64,000 bases of DNA from Chlorokybus atmophyticus. Its lineage: Eukaryota > Streptophyta > Chlorokybophyceae > Chlorokybales > Chlorokybaceae. Where the stretch lies: positions 290,332 to 354,331 of the forward strand of contig RHPI01000385.1 of the NCBI GenBank assembly GCA_009103225.1, given 5' to 3'. Shown here piece after piece: positions 1-9,988 of this stretch. The notes beneath the pieces are model-generated. The model saw only the letters and a program-made list of their open reading frames with translations. It searched no databases and was not told where the DNA came from. Position 1 is the first letter of the stretch. Each line of letters starts with the position of its first letter. The position numbers and the translations under genes are program-made.

Positions 1-398
1 GCACTCCCCTCTTGACATGCGCATTACGTGTGCGTATCACGTAATAAGAATGCAATCTTACTTGTATACATATGCGTGTCCTTGATGATGAAGTTCAGCA
101 ATAGAGCGAAAAGCATCGGCTATCGTATGGGGTTATTTGAGAGCTATTTGACGTGCGATATTATATATATCAATTGCAACTTTTTGACTTCATAGTGCAT
201 ATAGCGGTGGCTTGAGCCACCGCTATATGCACTATATAATATCGCACGTCAAATAGCTCTCAAATAACCCCATACGCTAGCCGATGCTTTTTGCTTATTG
301 TTGAACTTCATCATCAAGGACACGCATCTGTATACAAGTAAGATTGCATTCTTATTACGTGATACGCACACGTAATGCGCATGTCAAGAGGGGAGTGC
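1..398. repeat. Near-perfect palindrome (inverted repeat) at window edge
   Basis: The left arm reads as the reverse complement of the right arm. The centre is a perfect 20-bp stem (192-211 with 216-235) around a TTGA loop. The left arm carries about 27 extra bases (roughly 165-191), so the symmetry is broken once. The outermost about 17 bases of each arm resemble the inner end of the chromovirus LTR that continues at 382-722. The palindrome may therefore continue beyond position 1. It could be a foldback/MITE insertion or an inverted duplication. Confidence 0.85.
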
Positions 399-722
399 AG
401 CTTCTCCCTTAAATACCCTACCCCAACACCACCACCACCAGCCACGCCGACCACACCGCTGCTGCTGTGGCAGCTGACAGAGCCGAAGATCCTCTGGCTA
501 TAGCGGCCGCTGGCCGCAATAGCAGCGCTGCTATGCGGCTAATATCGGCATGAGATTCATGTCTCATGCCAATATCAGTGTTACAGATAAGTAACACTAC
601 ATTAATGCCTTAACTACTAGGTCAACGGCCCTAATAAGGCTTAACTGGCTGTTTACTCGTTGGAGCCCTTATTTATCTTAGATAAGGGCGGGGAGCCTCT
701 ATGGAGGTAGCACTCCGTTACA
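382..722 (-). mobile_element. Chromovirus LTR remnant, element-C family
   Basis: Read on the minus strand, this starts TGTAACGGAG and matches the LTRs at 41680-42015 and 48223-48561 over most of its length, including the AATAAGGG block and the GACATGAG/CTCATGTC-type hairpin. A purine-rich tract lies just outside the LTR start (723-735 on the plus strand is T/C-rich). It is the 3' LTR of a minus-strand fragment that continues rightwards. Confidence 0.8.
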
Positions 723-735
723 TTCCCCCCCACTT

Positions 736-1316
736 AGATTTCAATGTCCATTGAAGGGTTAGTAAAGCCCCACTACGAGCACTGAAATAAAAGCAGTTTG
801 AGACCCAGGGCCGAAGCGGTAAGTATGTCTACCGGCACCCTTACCGTCCGCGTGTGGACACATCACTCCAATACCCCAGAAGCATCTCTTGGCAGTTGGC
901 AAGATTCTTTTTGGGCTATCATGTGTTGTGCTCAACATTATACCCTTTCCATTCCACTAGGTAAGATGACGCGCGTCCGCGTTGAGGATTACGGTGACTC
1001 GGAATTGCTTCCACCTCATACTCAAAAGTATTGTCACCATCCACTGCAACGGGGGGTGGAGGAGGTTGAACCCGATGTCAGAACGGTACGGTTCAGTACA
1101 CTCACATGAAACACATTGTGAATGCGTATTGACTTTGGCAAGTTTCAACGATACGCGTGAGTGCCGACCTATCCATCACTACGAAAGAGCCTATCTAACG
1201 AGGAAAAACTTGCGGGTACCCACTCCCTTAATGGATATGTTGTTGGGACTCAGAAGTACTAAACAGCCCACATCGTAGTTGGCCTCTCTACCATGTGCAT
1301 CAGCTTGGGCCTTTTG
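736..1316 (-). pseudogene. Integrase C-terminus/chromodomain fragment of a C-family element
   Basis: On the minus strand this is nucleotide-similar to 47620-48220 of element C: the end of the integrase, the chromodomain coding region and the 3' untranslated tail. Frames are broken by several small changes. At about 1316 the similarity switches to plus-strand RT sequence of the same family, so two fragments meet in opposite orientation. Confidence 0.75.
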
Positions 1317-1796
1317 AAAGGAAATGAACAAAAACTTTAATGGCATACTTGGCAAGTACGTTATGGTTTACTTTACTTGGTAAACATCATTGTCTTTAGT
1401 AAAAGCAAGGAAAAGCATAAGCAGCATTGGGAAGCGGTGTCTGCCTTGCGGCGTACACATCGCTTATTGGCCAATTTGGCAAAGTGTGACATTTGCAAGA
1501 CGGGGTTGCCATTTTCAAAGCATATGTGAGCGGTGCGGGTGTTAAACCTGACCCTTGCAAAGTGCAAGTTGTACAGGATTGGCCTCAACCCAAGAATATC
1601 CATCAGCTGCGATTAGTCTTGGGATTGGTAAACTACTTTCGCAAGTTCATGATCGGGTACTCCACAATAACAGTGCTTTTATGAAAACTGTTGCAAACTT
1701 GCCTGTGGACGGTTAAGCAAGAAACTGCTATGTAACAAGTGAAGCTAGCTTTCACTTCAGCTCCAATGTTGGCATTGCCGAATTGGGACAAGCATC
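1317..1796 (+). pseudogene. Reverse transcriptase fragment of a C-family chromovirus (5' part, interrupted)
   Basis: This is similar at nucleotide level to 45768-46260 of element C, the RT YLDD region and the connection to RNase H. The YLDD codons are mutated and frames are broken. The copy is interrupted at 1796/1797 by element A and resumes at 12910, where the same family sequence continues without loss. Confidence 0.8.
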
Positions 1797-2401
1797 TGTC
1801 ATGCCTATCGCCCAAGCATGCCAGCCTTCATCGGGCATGCCTACAGCGAGACCCTCGCCCGGCATACCAGCATGGCAACCCGCGCGCGCCTCTGACCAGT
1901 AGCTAGGTCATGGCCCTAGAGTAGCTCGTGACCATAGCCTGCATAGGCACCGCGCGTAGCTGTTCAATTGTGAGTTCCGTTATAAGTCCGGTTCTATATC
2001 GAGTGGGCATTTCCTGTGGAAATAGCCTCGATATGACCGTTAGCTTATGTTCTGGACAGTCATGAGTTGACTTGTATAAGTAGGCACAATGTTCACCGGA
2101 TCAGCTGGTGACACTGTAAGTGAGAAAGCTAAGAGCTTGTGAAGCGACTTGAACTACGAACACACCGTCCTGGTTCCCAAGAATCCCCTCACCGTGTGAG
2201 AGCCTGTGCATGTTCTTGTGCACTGTGCTTGTCCTTGCTGTGAGCATTGTGTACTTGGTCGCGGTGTGCTTGTTGGCATCAGTCAGGGCATAGCATCCAC
2301 GTGTTGCTTGCTCATTCACCTCACTTAACAGTGTAATTTCTCTCCCACTCACGCAAAGAACTGTGTAAACAGCACTACCTATAGTAGTGGCTTGTTAACT
2401 T
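1797..2401 (+). repeat. Element A left LTR, module X only
   Basis: About 605 bp matching 12069-12681 at the right end with one small indel (8 bp near 1965) and a few substitutions. Module Y, which follows X at the extreme right (12682-12909), is absent here. The sequence passes directly from the shared GTTAACTT into ACAGAGTCACC. I could not identify a convincing primer-binding site after it. Confidence 0.8.
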
Positions 2402-2612
2402 ACAGAGTCACCCTCTTTTGCTCAAGTGAGTGTAGTTGCAGGCTGTACATCAGCATCGCAATCTGTAGTTGTACACATCACAGTGCAGTGTTGTCACCGC
2501 CATCGCATAGCGCGCACAAGCGCTAGTGTGTTGGGTGATAGCAGCACTGGAGATCCCATTGTAGAGCACAAACACTCTACCCTTCATCCACTTTTACCAT
2601 CGCATCAGCTGT

Positions 2613-5600
2613 ATGAGCAGGCCCACCCCTTTCTCGCCAATAGCAGAAGGGGACCTCAACAGCTGGAGCCTAACCTCCAACCTTACCTACGAGCGCGCAA
2701 GTGAAGGGAGCGATTACCGTAGCAGCAGAGGCTCACGCCCCGTCTCCGGCTTCACCTCCTCTCACTCCACTCCTCGTCAACGAGCCTCTCCACCACCGTC
2801 GGACAGTGACGACGAAGAGATGGAGCCTTCCAGCTCAACCAACTCCCTACGCTTCTCCGGACGCCCTGGCACCACCTCACTTGACGAGTTCATCATCAAG
2901 TTCCACTCCAAGATGCGGCAGCAAGCCCTCAAGAGCAAGGACTGGACAGACGAGGTATTGTTTCATGTGTCCGCTCAATACCTTGATCATGAAGCACATG
3001 ATGTGTGAAAGTCCGTCGCTAAGTTGCACAAGATTGATGGCTATGGCGAGTTGGCCAGCACAATAGCCGCCACGTCACTGCACAGCCCATCGGTTCCTGT
3101 TCCTGCAGCAGCGGCCCCGCCCGCCTCAGTCACGGGTCTCACTCTAGCTGCAGCCCTGGAGAAGGCAGAGAATGAAGAAGTTGAGGTGGTAGTGGCCTCA
3201 TTGACTCCTGCAGAGATCGAAAGCAAGAAGGCCGAGCGCCGGATCAAGATACTCAACCGCACCGCTGCCATCATTAGGGAGCAACAAGAGGAGCAGCAAG
3301 CTGCAGCATTGGAAATGGGTACGCCCCTGCTACCAACACCGAACTCGCGTGCTCCAGCGGGAGGCAGTGTTTTCACCCTCGGCTCAGTGGCATTGCGGGC
3401 ACCCGCGCTCATGGTGGGCGCGGCTATGTCGGACTCCCCGTTGAAGGACCTCTACGCCGCACTCCGGCGCACCTTCCCACCTCAAACCAACAGCAAGGTG
3501 GAGGAGTTGAGGCGTTTTCGACGGAAGCCCCACGAGGACCCTCTCTGACTGTATTCACGGTTGGAAGGGTTGCTTAAAGACACTGACTACAAGATCGTCA
3601 GTGAGGAGGCGGCGGCAGTGGTGTATGTGGCCGAGTTGGATCCCACCCTGAGTGAGTCAACGCGCCTGACGTTGAACTACAGCAGGCCCCTCGGCTACAC
3701 CCTCAAGGAAGCTTTCAAGACTGCACAAGCCATCCATAAGCGCGCAGTGTATGAGAAAGCGGTGCTGGACACCAACCGCAGTGCCTCACGGCCTATGGCA
3801 GGCACAAGTGCAGAGCCTCTTTGGCGAGACCGCAGCCGGGAGCCGCAAGGCATCCATTACAAGGATAAACGGTCAGCTCATGCTGCCCTTGTGGCCCCAG
3901 TGCTGTGCCAGCGGTGTGGTCGACATGGCCACTACCAAAAGGAGTGCACCGAAGATTACGGCAACCTTGTGTGCGACCACTGCCACAAGACGGGACACTT
4001 GGAGACAGTATGCTGGCTCAAGTTCCCTGAGCTGCGGCCCCCTATTAGCTACAACAACGGCAACAACGCTGTTGGCTACCGCGGCAACAACAACAACAAC
4101 AACAACAACGGGGGCTACAACAACAGCAACCACGCTGGCGGCTACAACAACAGCAACAACTCTGGTGGTCGCAACAACGGCAACAACGCTGGTGGCCACA
4201 ACCCCAACAACAACAACAACGCTGGCGCCCGCAAGGAAGAAGCTGGCTATAGAGGGAAAAACCGCCCTCCACAGCACAAAGGACTTGAGGGACGTCCTCG
4301 CGCTGGAGCCGCTGCTGTAAAGGCACCAACCAATCCACCGGCTATTGACCAAGTGGCAGCCCTGATGGCGCGCGTGGCACAGCTGGAGGAAAACAAGGAG
4401 CAGGACTATCAAGCCTGCTATGCTGCTAGGTGGGCGTCGATGGCACCGAAACGGGATAGGGACACTCCCACGCCGTCACGCGTACAACCATCCAGACGTG
4501 CGCGCAGGGAAGCTGGCGCGTCGTCAACAGCGGCATCGTCGGACGCCACAAGTGGTGCTGCCTCGGCAGCCACAACAACCGCTGGGACGCCGCCGTCGAC
4601 GACACCGTCGGCGTCCACACCAACCACGACAGCAGGTGTTAGCACTCTTGGCACCACGCTGTTCCCAGTGATGGAGAGCACCCACGCCGCAGCAACCATG
4701 GTCGTTGGGTTCGTAAGTGGTGAATCTACCACTCCTGCCTCCATCGAAGCGACCACATCAACCGCAACTACTGCCACCCTCACAGCCGCCACCTCAATAA
4801 CGACGACTGCTGCAGGTGCCACCACCATCGCCTCTAGTAGTGCTGCCATACCCACCGTACCACTTCCTGAGGTTCGGACGGCACCGCCACCAGCATTGGA
4901 CGTCACACAGCAAGTACCACGCGGGCCACAAGCAGAACGCGCCTGGGCGTCGATTCTACGCAACGTGGAGCCCACCACTATTGCGTACGGACCATGGGGG
5001 CAACGTACCACGCGCGTGGCACGCGATGATCGCATTTTGCCCCTACTACCTCCAGAATACCACACGCTGCCGGAACCCACACAACAGCAGCTGGAGGATG
5101 AAATCCTCGCCGGCACTGCACCAGAGATGAGGGATCGTCTGTTCGGGGTCACCTATCGCCGATCTGCGGTGTTGGAACTGGCCATCCAGTTATTTCTGGC
5201 ATTACACGCACGGTTGCAGGGCGCACCCAGCCAATCGCAACAGCCCATGCCCGCTCAACACATCGACTTCGAGCCTTCGCCACTGGACCCACTCGGCCTC
5301 CAGCGACACAAACTGCAAGACCTCGTGGTCACGATGTCTGACATCACGCTGGGCGCTGATCCCGCTCTCCGGGGGCTCACTCCAGGCAGTCGTCAAGAGC
5401 GTTTCTCTGCACTCGAACAGGCCCATCGGTATCGCATGGACCAAGCTGCCCAAGTGAACGCGCGCCGACAAGCGTACCAAGCAGCACACGCCGTTATCAT
5501 ACCGACCGTAGCGCCAGCACATGTTGCCAGCGCCTCCACGGCGCCGACCACAGCGCACTCCACGGCGATCGCCATCGAGCAGCCGAGACACGCAACTGTT

Positions 5601-6656
5601 GCGGACCAAGCGAGGGCGTTGGCGCAACAATTGAGGGGGGTAATCGCCCCGCTGCTGCCTCCTTTGGTCGCAGACATGCTTGAGGATCAACGCGATGCAG
5701 GGCGAGGGTACCTCACCCCGCAAGGGGACACCACACAACGAGGAGGAGCTGGTATGGTGGGGGAGCAACAACTCCGTACCGCACTCATCCGGCAAGCAGT
5801 CATGTTGCACAGGCCTGAGGGCAACACATTAAGACAGATGATGGGGATGCAAGAGGGCAGCGCCGCTCGAGCTCGTCTCGTGACATGGCTCGTTGCCAAT
5901 CACCCTGCTGTCCCCCTGTTTGCCTTTGGCAACCGAGCATCATGGTTGGGGGCATTCGTTCGTTCGCTGCGACAAGCATACGACGAGGCTGCCACCACAG
6001 CCCCGGACACGCTGGAGGGAGTGCCAGAGGCAATGCTGCGGCTGCCAGGGGTGGAAGCCGCACGGCAACGGCGGCGCATCGCCATTGCTCATGAGCTACA
6101 CGCACAGCAGACTGACCTCCAGCGCACCCTACACGCTCGCGCCATGACCGTGCTCGATGTGGGAGTGGTACAAGGAAGGTGGGATGCCTACATGGCAGGG
6201 ATCTTACGAGTCCCCACCATTACTCACGACATGCGGCGACAGCTACTACGCGCCGTATACCTGCAGCCCATGCCTCAATATCATCATTGGACCGACACGG
6301 ACACCGAGCCCACGGCCACGTGGGAAGGGACATTGGTCAGAGAAGCGGCTCATGCTGTGCGATGGACGTACGCCGCGGAGCAAGCTGAACGCGAGGCAGG
6401 CCCACAAACACCGGGTCCGCCGGGGTTTCCTCCACAGCCATTGGGTACGCCCGCGGGCATGATTCCAGCTTCGCAGAGGCGTTATCCACCTGCGCCGCCA
6501 CCACAACCAGCGTCGGAACCTCCAGCACCGAGGCCCACCCGTGTCTACCAACCACCTCGAAGGACGGTTCGGCAGAGGGAGAGGGCACGGAGGGGGTTCT
6601 CCGGACCCAGCAGGCAGAGGAGCTCTGGCTGCCATGCGCTCAGCATCTCCAGCTGA
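2613..6656 (+). pseudogene. Element A gag polyprotein with long C-terminal extension, two in-frame TGA stops
   Basis: One reading frame runs from 2613 to 6656, broken only by TGA at 3006-3008 and 3546-3548. The first third is the gag core (helical, charged, with a DEFIIKF segment). Two zinc knuckles follow at about 3903-4013 (CQRCGRHGHYQKEC and CDHCHKTGHLETVC), then an Asn/Gly-rich tract (about 4050-4230), a basic Ser/Thr/Ala-rich linker, and about 550 residues of folded-looking, Arg/Leu/Gln-rich sequence with no family I recognise, ending in a Pro-rich tail. Gag of this superfamily normally ends soon after the knuckle. The frame then passes to protease by a +1 shift in the overlap 6541-6656. 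Both stops could come from CGA to TGA changes. Confidence 0.8.
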
Positions 6657-7356
6657 GACAACTGATTCAGAGGTACAGACACCTCGTATGAAGAGGCTGC
6701 GTATCGACGCCAACGCTGCCATGGTGGCCAATCAAGGCAAGCACGTTACCATCAACGGTCTGGCACCCAAGCGGGTAATGTTGGACACCGGAGCACAGCC
6801 TGTCATCATCGGGCGCTTCCTCGCGCGGTCCCTAGGCATAACCAGTTCCGTCTTGGTGCCTTGCCCGTGCGTGTTGGACACTGCCACAGGTAGCCGAGAT
6901 AAGGTGATGGGAGTCACCAAGAAGGCCTTTTGCATTCGGTTGACAGGGCTGGACCCAACCCATACGACCGAGATCGTCCAGCAATGCGTGGTCACCAATG
7001 CCGGCTCCTTGGACTTTCTGCTCGGGCAGGACTTCAACTTCCCTGTGGGCATGGGCCTCGACTGCTGGACAGAGCGAGCGTGGTTTCGGCCACATTGGGA
7101 TGAGGATGACGGAGAGGTACAGGGTTTCCTGCCTCTCGAGTTGGTCTCGCGCACGCGCCCAACGCAAAATGGCTGCCATGGCCACACGCAGACACGCCCG
7201 CACCCGGAAGGCTGTACTGGCCATATACGACGGTGCTCGGACGCAAGTCGCTGCTGGTGCCACGGCCCCGTGTCAAACCGGCGACCCCTCTCCCATCCCG
7301 TACAACGAGGAGCAGGAGGATGCCACCGTGGAAGTAGCATCACAAGACCCAGCTGA
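6541..7356 (+). CDS. Element A retropepsin-like aspartic protease
   Basis: The catalytic signature VMLDTGAQPVIIG lies at about 6775-6813, with a second hydrophobic-Gly motif, FLLGQDFNFPVGMGL, at about 7016-7060. Both are typical of Ty3/gypsy proteases that process Gag-Pol. The useful part of this frame ends near 7150-7170, where homologous coding passes to the frame of the methyltransferase (+1). The overlap may mean programmed frameshifting or one indel. The ATG at 6541 is only the first in the open frame and is probably not a real start. Confidence 0.8.
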   Translation: MSTNHLEGRFGRGRGHGGGSPDPAGRGALAAMRSASPAETTDSEVQTPRMKRLRIDANAAMVANQGKHVTINGLAPKRVMLDTGAQPVIIGRFLARSLGITSSVLVPCPCVLDTATGSRDKVMGVTKKAFCIRLTGLDPTHTTEIVQQCVVTNAGSLDFLLGQDFNFPVGMGLDCWTERAWFRPHWDEDDGEVQGFLPLELVSRTRPTQNGCHGHTQTRPHPEGCTGHIRRCSDASRCWCHGPVSNRRPLSHPVQRGAGGCHRGSSITRPS

Positions 7357-8854
7357 ACGACGCTGGCGCGCACAGGTGGACGCACACATCTTGCTCAGCC
7401 ACCCACTAATCACCACGCGCTTCCCCAACTACCGAAGCCACGTCAAGGTGCAGGACCACTATATGGTGGCCACCGGAGTGGTGGAGTTCCACACCTTTCG
7501 CAGGCAACAGGGCATCACAGTGTTGGAGCTGTTTGGAGGCATTGGCAGTGGGCTTGCTGCGGTCCTCAACACGGGCGTGAAGGTTACCAAATACTATTAC
7601 TGCGACCCAGACCCACACGCGCAAACGGTCCTCAAGCATCACTTACGCCAACTGCGCACCAGGTATCCGCGTCAACTACCCCTCTCGGCATTGCAAGGCA
7701 GCCTCAAAGCATTGCCACAGGACGTCCGGCTGATCACTGAAGATCACCTGCTGTCCCTCGGCAACGTCGACCTGCTAATAGCTGGATGGGAATGCCAAGG
7801 GCACTCCAGGGCAGGCAAGGGACAAGGCCTCGAAAACCCTCGCTCCAGGTTGTTCTGGGAGCTACTGAGGATTATCCACCTCCTTCAACACCACCAGATC
7901 TCCAGACCCCTGGGGTACGTCATCGACAATGTGCATTCAGAGGACGACAAGCGTCCGCACGTAGCCTCCAGCTACCGACAAGTTTGCTCCATTCTGGGGC
8001 ACCCACTCAAGGTGAACGCGGCACGACATGGCTCGCGCGCACATCGTGTACGTGCCAAATGGACAAACCTGGCCACCGTGGAGGAGCTCATGACCGCCGA
8101 ATACACGCGCAGCGCTCGGCCGCGCAACCTGCTGGTCGACGACATCCTTGACCCCGGCCGCACAGCACAACCTGTTCTGCGTTATGACCACAACCACTTC
8201 TACCAGTGCAATCAGCCCGGTCAGCCCCGTCGCGCACTCCCCACATTGATGTCCTACCCGGGCTCCTACGCGTTTCGGAACGGTGGTGACGGGATGGTAT
8301 TTGATGCGACCACCAACACGCTGAAAGAACCCAACGCACGCGAAGGTGAACGCGCCATGGGCTTCTTCCCCAACAGCATCACAGGTTCATCGCTGACGGA
8401 CAGTCAACAATGCCAGCTGCTTGGTCGGGCCATGGACCAGAACAGCATGGTATGGCTGTTGGAGCTGAGCTTCGCGTTGCAGGACCGCCACGTGTCCTTC
8501 GAGGATCTTGAACACTTGGCTGGGGGGTGGGCTGATCGCATAGCCGACACCAAGGCAGCTCACACAGCTCTCGAGGTGGTCCACATGGAGGAGCAAGCGG
8601 CAGTGACAGTGGAGGACATTCCTGTGGTTGCCAATGCAACCTCCTGGGACCATGCCATTGGCCCGTTGGCCACGGAAGACACTCGAGAGAAGCTGGAGGC
8701 TCTCCTCAACAAATGGAGGAGCCAATTCAGCTTTAATGTGAAGGAATTGGGTACATGTTCAGTGTACCAGATGGACATCGAGCTGGTGGACACTGAGCCG
8801 GTGTTCCGACGACAATACAGGCTCTCCAAGTTGGAAGAAGACTTGGTGGAATAG
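7165..8854 (+). CDS. Element A cytosine-5 DNA methyltransferase domain (DNMT3/DRM-like)
   Basis: The open frame spans 6998-8854, and the domain is clear from about 7505 to 8480. Motif I is VLELFGGIGSGL (about 7520), the AdoMet site. Motif IV is GWECQGHSRAGKG (about 7781), which keeps the catalytic Cys (7793-7795) but has Glu where Pro is usual. Motif VI is VIDNV, with Asp for the usual Glu. Motif VIII-like AHRVRAKWTNL lies at about 8040, and motifs IX-X are ERAMGFFP and QLLGRAMDQNSMVWLL. The motif order and the AHRxR/WTNL form match DNMT3/DRM better than DNMT1. A further segment of about 100 residues leads into RT in the same frame after a TAG at 8852-8854, plausibly CAG to TAG. The expected role is de novo methylation of DNA, perhaps the element's own cDNA or its insertion site. 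This is inference. Confidence 0.88.
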
Positions 8855-9988
8855 AGATGTAAGGCGCTGTTGGATGCAGGCCTTATCGAAGAGTCCACAT
8901 CGGACTTCGCAGCAGCAACCGTCATGCCCCTGAAGAAGGATTCAGCAGGCAACTGGACAGAGCGACGCATGTGTGGCGACTATCGTCCCCTCAACAACAA
9001 GACCAAGCAAGACCGGTACCCCATGCCCACAGCAGAGGGTATGTTTGATGATGTGGGAGACTGCACAGTCTTCAGCATCCTGGACATGCGTCAGGGGTAC
9101 AACCAGATCGCCATCAAGGACGAGGACAAGCACAAGACCTCCTTCTGGGGCAACCGACAGTTGTACCAATGGAAGGTAATGCCGTTTGGGCTGAAGAATG
9201 CCCCCGCCAAGTTTCAACGCGTCATGGACAAAGCCTTGAAGGGGTTGGACTGCGCGCGGTGCTACATCGATGACATCCTCATCTTCAGCCGCAGCAGCGA
9301 GGAGCATCTTCAGCACATCGAAGCGGTGCTGGAACGACTCAAGGGAGTGGGGATGACCGTACACCCCGACAAGTGTACCTTCTTCACCCACAAGGTGCCG
9401 TACTTAGGGCACATGATTGTGCCCCATGGTGTGTATGTGGAGCAGGCCAAAGTAGAGGCTCTGGCAGCTATCCCTGCCCCGACAGACCTCACACGCATGC
9501 GCGCTTTCTTGGGACTGGCCAACTATTATCGCCGATTCGTGCAGGACTTCGCGAAGATCGCAAGGCCCCTCAACGAGCTACTGAAGAAAGAGGTGGAGTT
9601 CGCGTGGAAGGAGCCGCAAAAACAGGCCTTCGAGGAGCTGAAGATCAGACTCACCAGCGCTCCCATCCTTCAACGTCCGGACTACGCCAAGCCTTTTACC
9701 CTTCACACCAACTGGAGCAAGCTGGGGATGGGAGCGGTGTTGGTGCAGCACGATGAGAACAAGAAGGAGCGGGTGGTGGCATACGCCAGCCGAAGCAACA
9801 ACAGCGCCGAGGCCAACTACAGCAGCTACGAAGGGGAATGCCTCGCTGCAGTGTGGGCCATCTCCTTCTTCCGACCTTTCCTCTTTGGTCGACAGTTCCA
9901 ACTGATCACCGATCATCAGCCCCTCAAGTGGCTGATGACCAACCAACATCTTACAGGGAAATTTGCGCGATGGGCCCTGCTGTTATAG
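8855..9988 (+). CDS. Element A reverse transcriptase and RNase H (N-terminal part)
   Basis: RT copies the element RNA into DNA. Visible motifs are the substrate-binding CGDYRPLNN, SILDMRQGYNQI, the PFGLKNAP region and the catalytic CYIDDILIFS at about 9262. The RNase H begins FTLHTNWSKLGMGAVL, where the usual first catalytic Asp (TDWS or TDAS) is Asn, and continues through the ITDHQPLKWL motif. A TAG at 9986-9988 interrupts RNase H, and the same frame continues to 11779. Both the TAG and the Asp-to-Asn change fit C-to-T changes on one or other strand. Confidence 0.88.
   Translation, partial: RCKALLDAGLIEESTSDFAAATVMPLKKDSAGNWTERRMCGDYRPLNNKTKQDRYPMPTAEGMFDDVGDCTVFSILDMRQGYNQIAIKDEDKHKTSFWGNRQLYQWKVMPFGLKNAPAKFQRVMDKALKGLDCARCYIDDILIFSRSSEEHLQHIEAVLERLKGVGMTVHPDKCTFFTHKVPYLGHMIVPHGVYVEQAKVEALAAIPAPTDLTRMRAFLGLANYYRRFVQDFAKIARPLNELLKKEVEFAWKEPQKQAFEELKIRLTSAPILQRPDYAKPFTLHTNWSKLGMGAVLVQHDENKKERVVAYASRSNNSAEANYSSYEGECLAAVWAISFFRPFLFGRQFQLITDHQPLKWLMTNQHLTGKFARWALLL

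Noticed and set aside
3873-4412. Long minus-strand and alternate-frame ORFs over the Asn-rich gag tract
   Set aside because: They are Val/Cys- or Thr/Ala-rich mirror products of a repetitive AAC-rich sequence and have no domain.
3006-9988. Reassigned stop codons as explanation for in-frame TAG/TGA in element A
   Set aside because: Host genes in this window terminate normally at TAG (elongin A, HRD3, TLDc) and TGA (spastin, agmatine deiminase, E2), so the standard code applies.
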